Origin: Bradyrhizobium sp. 139
GTDB lineage: Bacteria > Pseudomonadota > Alphaproteobacteria > Rhizobiales > Xanthobacteraceae
Reading direction: 5' to 3'
Assembly (NCBI RefSeq): GCF_023074175.1
Contig: NZ_JADPKS010000046.1
Location: 1-64,000, forward strand
DNA: 64,000 bases
Shown here: positions 62,745 through 64,000 of the stretch, one piece after another
How the letters are laid out: every line of letters starts with the position of its first letter
Numbering within the stretch: the stretch's first letter is position 1
Notes under the pieces: generated by a model
The model's input: only the letters and a program-made list of their open reading frames with translations
The model's database searches: none
What the model was told of the DNA's origin: nothing
Translations under genes and position numbers: made by a program

Positions 62745-64000
62745 ATGACCTACCGCGCGCCGATCTCTGACATGCTGCTGTCGCTCAACCATGGTGCCGG
62801 CCTGAAGGCTGCCGTGGAGGCCGGCCATTACGGCGATTTCGACGGCGACATCGTGAGCGCCGTGCTGGAGGAAGCCGGCAAGTTCGCAACCGACGTGCTG
62901 GCGCCGCTCAATCGTGTCGGCGACGAGCACGGCATCAAGCTTAGCGACGGCAAGGTCACGACGGCGCCAGGCTGGCCGGACGCCTACAAGCGCTGGACCG
63001 AGGGTGGCTGGAACGCCGTCTCCGGCCCCGAGGATTTTGGCGGCCAGGGCCTGCCGCTCGCGATCAACGCGGCCTGCACCGAGATCTGGAGCGCCTCCAA
63101 CGTCGCCTTCGGGCTCTGCCCGCTGCTGACGGCCTCGGCGATCGAGGCGCTGGACGCCCATGGCAGTGACGAGCTGAAAAAAATCTATCTCGAAAAGCTC
63201 GTCTCCGGCGAGTGGACCGGCACGATGCAGCTCACCGAGCCGCAGGCCGGCTCCGATGTCGGCGCGCTACGCACCCGCGCCGAGCGGCAGGCCGACGGCA
63301 CCTATCGCATCAAGGGGACGAAGATCTTTATCACTTATGGCGAGCACGACATGACCGATAACATCGTGCATTTCGTGCTGGCGCGCCTGCCGGACGCGCC
63401 CGCCGGCACCAAGGGGATCTCGCTCTTCCTCGTGCCGAAGTTCATGGTCAGTGGCGACGGCTCGCTCGGCGCGCGCAACGACATCTTCGCGAGCGGCGTC
63501 GAGCACAAGCTCGGCATGCATGCGTCGCCCACCTGCACCATGACCATGGGTGATCATGGCGGCGCGATCGGATTTTTGATCGGTGAAGAGAACCAGGGCA
63601 TGCGCTGCATGTTCACGATGATGAATCAGGCCCGCCTCGGCGTCGGCCTCGAAGGCGTCGGCATTGCCGACCGCGCCTATCAGCAGGCGCTGGCCTATGC
63701 GCAGGAGCGCAAGCAGGGCCGCGCCGTCGGCAACAAGAGCGACGGCACGGACGCGATCTTCGTGCATCCCGACGTCAAGCGCATGCTGATGCGGATGCGG
63801 GCGCAGACCGCGGCCGCACGCACCATCTGCTACGCGACCGCGGTCGCGATCGACGTCTCCACGCGCGCGAGGGATCCGAAGGTTCGCGCGGACGCCGCCG
63901 CGCGCGCGGCGCTGCTGACGCCGATGGCCAAGGGCTATTCCACCGAAATCGGCAACGAGGTCGCCTATCTCGGCGTGCAGGTGCATGGCGGCATGGGCTT
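62745..64000 (+). CDS. Acyl-CoA dehydrogenase (DmdC-like), truncated by the window end
   Basis: The frame from ATG 62745 stays open to the last base (about 418 residues seen). GGGAG lies upstream of the start. It matches the large acyl-CoA dehydrogenase group that includes 3-methylmercaptopropionyl-CoA dehydrogenase. Seen features are an N-terminal helical extension, GPEDFGGQGLP, the FAD-binding MQLTEPQAGSDVGAL near 159, FITYGEHD, MMNQARLGVGLEGVG near 287 and VQVHGGMGF at the very end, where the catalytic region follows. About 170-180 further residues are expected beyond the window. Substrate chain is not determinable. Confidence 0.93.
   Translation, partial: MTYRAPISDMLLSLNHGAGLKAAVEAGHYGDFDGDIVSAVLEEAGKFATDVLAPLNRVGDEHGIKLSDGKVTTAPGWPDAYKRWTEGGWNAVSGPEDFGGQGLPLAINAACTEIWSASNVAFGLCPLLTASAIEALDAHGSDELKKIYLEKLVSGEWTGTMQLTEPQAGSDVGALRTRAERQADGTYRIKGTKIFITYGEHDMTDNIVHFVLARLPDAPAGTKGISLFLVPKFMVSGDGSLGARNDIFASGVEHKLGMHASPTCTMTMGDHGGAIGFLIGEENQGMRCMFTMMNQARLGVGLEGVGIADRAYQQALAYAQERKQGRAVGNKSDGTDAIFVHPDVKRMLMRMRAQTAAARTICYATAVAIDVSTRARDPKVRADAAARAALLTPMAKGYSTEIGNEVAYLGVQVHGGMG

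Overview
The window looks like chromosome of a Bradyrhizobium-type alphaproteobacterium (Nitrobacteraceae). I infer this from the high-GC coding sequence, the two small rhizobial H-NS-family proteins with a WSGRGK-type DNA-binding tail, the ExoP/PssDE-style polysaccharide genes and the large LivJHMGF-linked catabolic operon. The species call is inference; no rRNA is present. The only RNA gene recognised is tRNA-Gln(TTG).

Region 1 (about 0-33.7 kb) is a surface polysaccharide and secreted-protein locus. On the minus strand lie glycosyltransferases (GT8, two GT2, and an Alg14/PssD with a broken Alg13/PssE partner), two PLP sugar aminotransferases, an epimerase, a WbpD-like acyltransferase, a Wzx-like flippase, a WbpB-like dehydrogenase and an intact PssE. 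A complete type I secretion operon follows: a 2411-residue repeat protein, a 107-residue protein, an ABC exporter and a membrane fusion protein. The rmlCBDA set for dTDP-L-rhamnose comes next. Divergently, on the plus strand, are a Wzc/ExoP co-polymerase kinase, a multi-pass Wzy-like membrane protein and a WbaP/ExoY-like initiating sugar transferase. Together they could make precursors, assemble a repeat unit on undecaprenyl phosphate, flip it and polymerise it. No outer-membrane Wza or TolC protein is in the window.

Region 2 (33.7-40.3 kb) is a gene-poor accessory stretch. It holds two H-NS paralogues around a small TTG-start ORF, a PqqD-HprK fusion kinase with a nucleotidyltransferase, two small proteins with strong ribosome binding sites, and about 1.5 kb with no supportable gene. 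AT-rich islands carrying the heptamer ATTTAAT/ATTAAAT precede many transcription units from 4.3 to 38.2 kb. I did not notice them in the catabolic region.

Region 3 (40.4-61.9 kb) is a tightly packed plus-strand operon. It encodes a LivJ-type binding protein, an AraC regulator, two Liv permeases, LivG, and a LivF fused to a UPF0261/Tm-1 domain. These are followed by a TIM-barrel PEP-hydrolase-family protein, a giant flotillin-like protein and two START-like proteins. A xanthine-dehydrogenase-family molybdenum hydroxylase has its large subunit split over two genes, and is followed by MoxR and VWA maturation factors. The last genes are an amidohydrolase, a metallo-beta-lactamase-fold hydrolase and an SMP-30/isochorismatase fusion. 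It reads as uptake, hydroxylation and hydrolytic ring opening of an unidentified small organic compound.

Region 4 (61.9-64 kb) has a gene-free gap, tRNA-Gln and the start of an acyl-CoA dehydrogenase gene that runs off the end.
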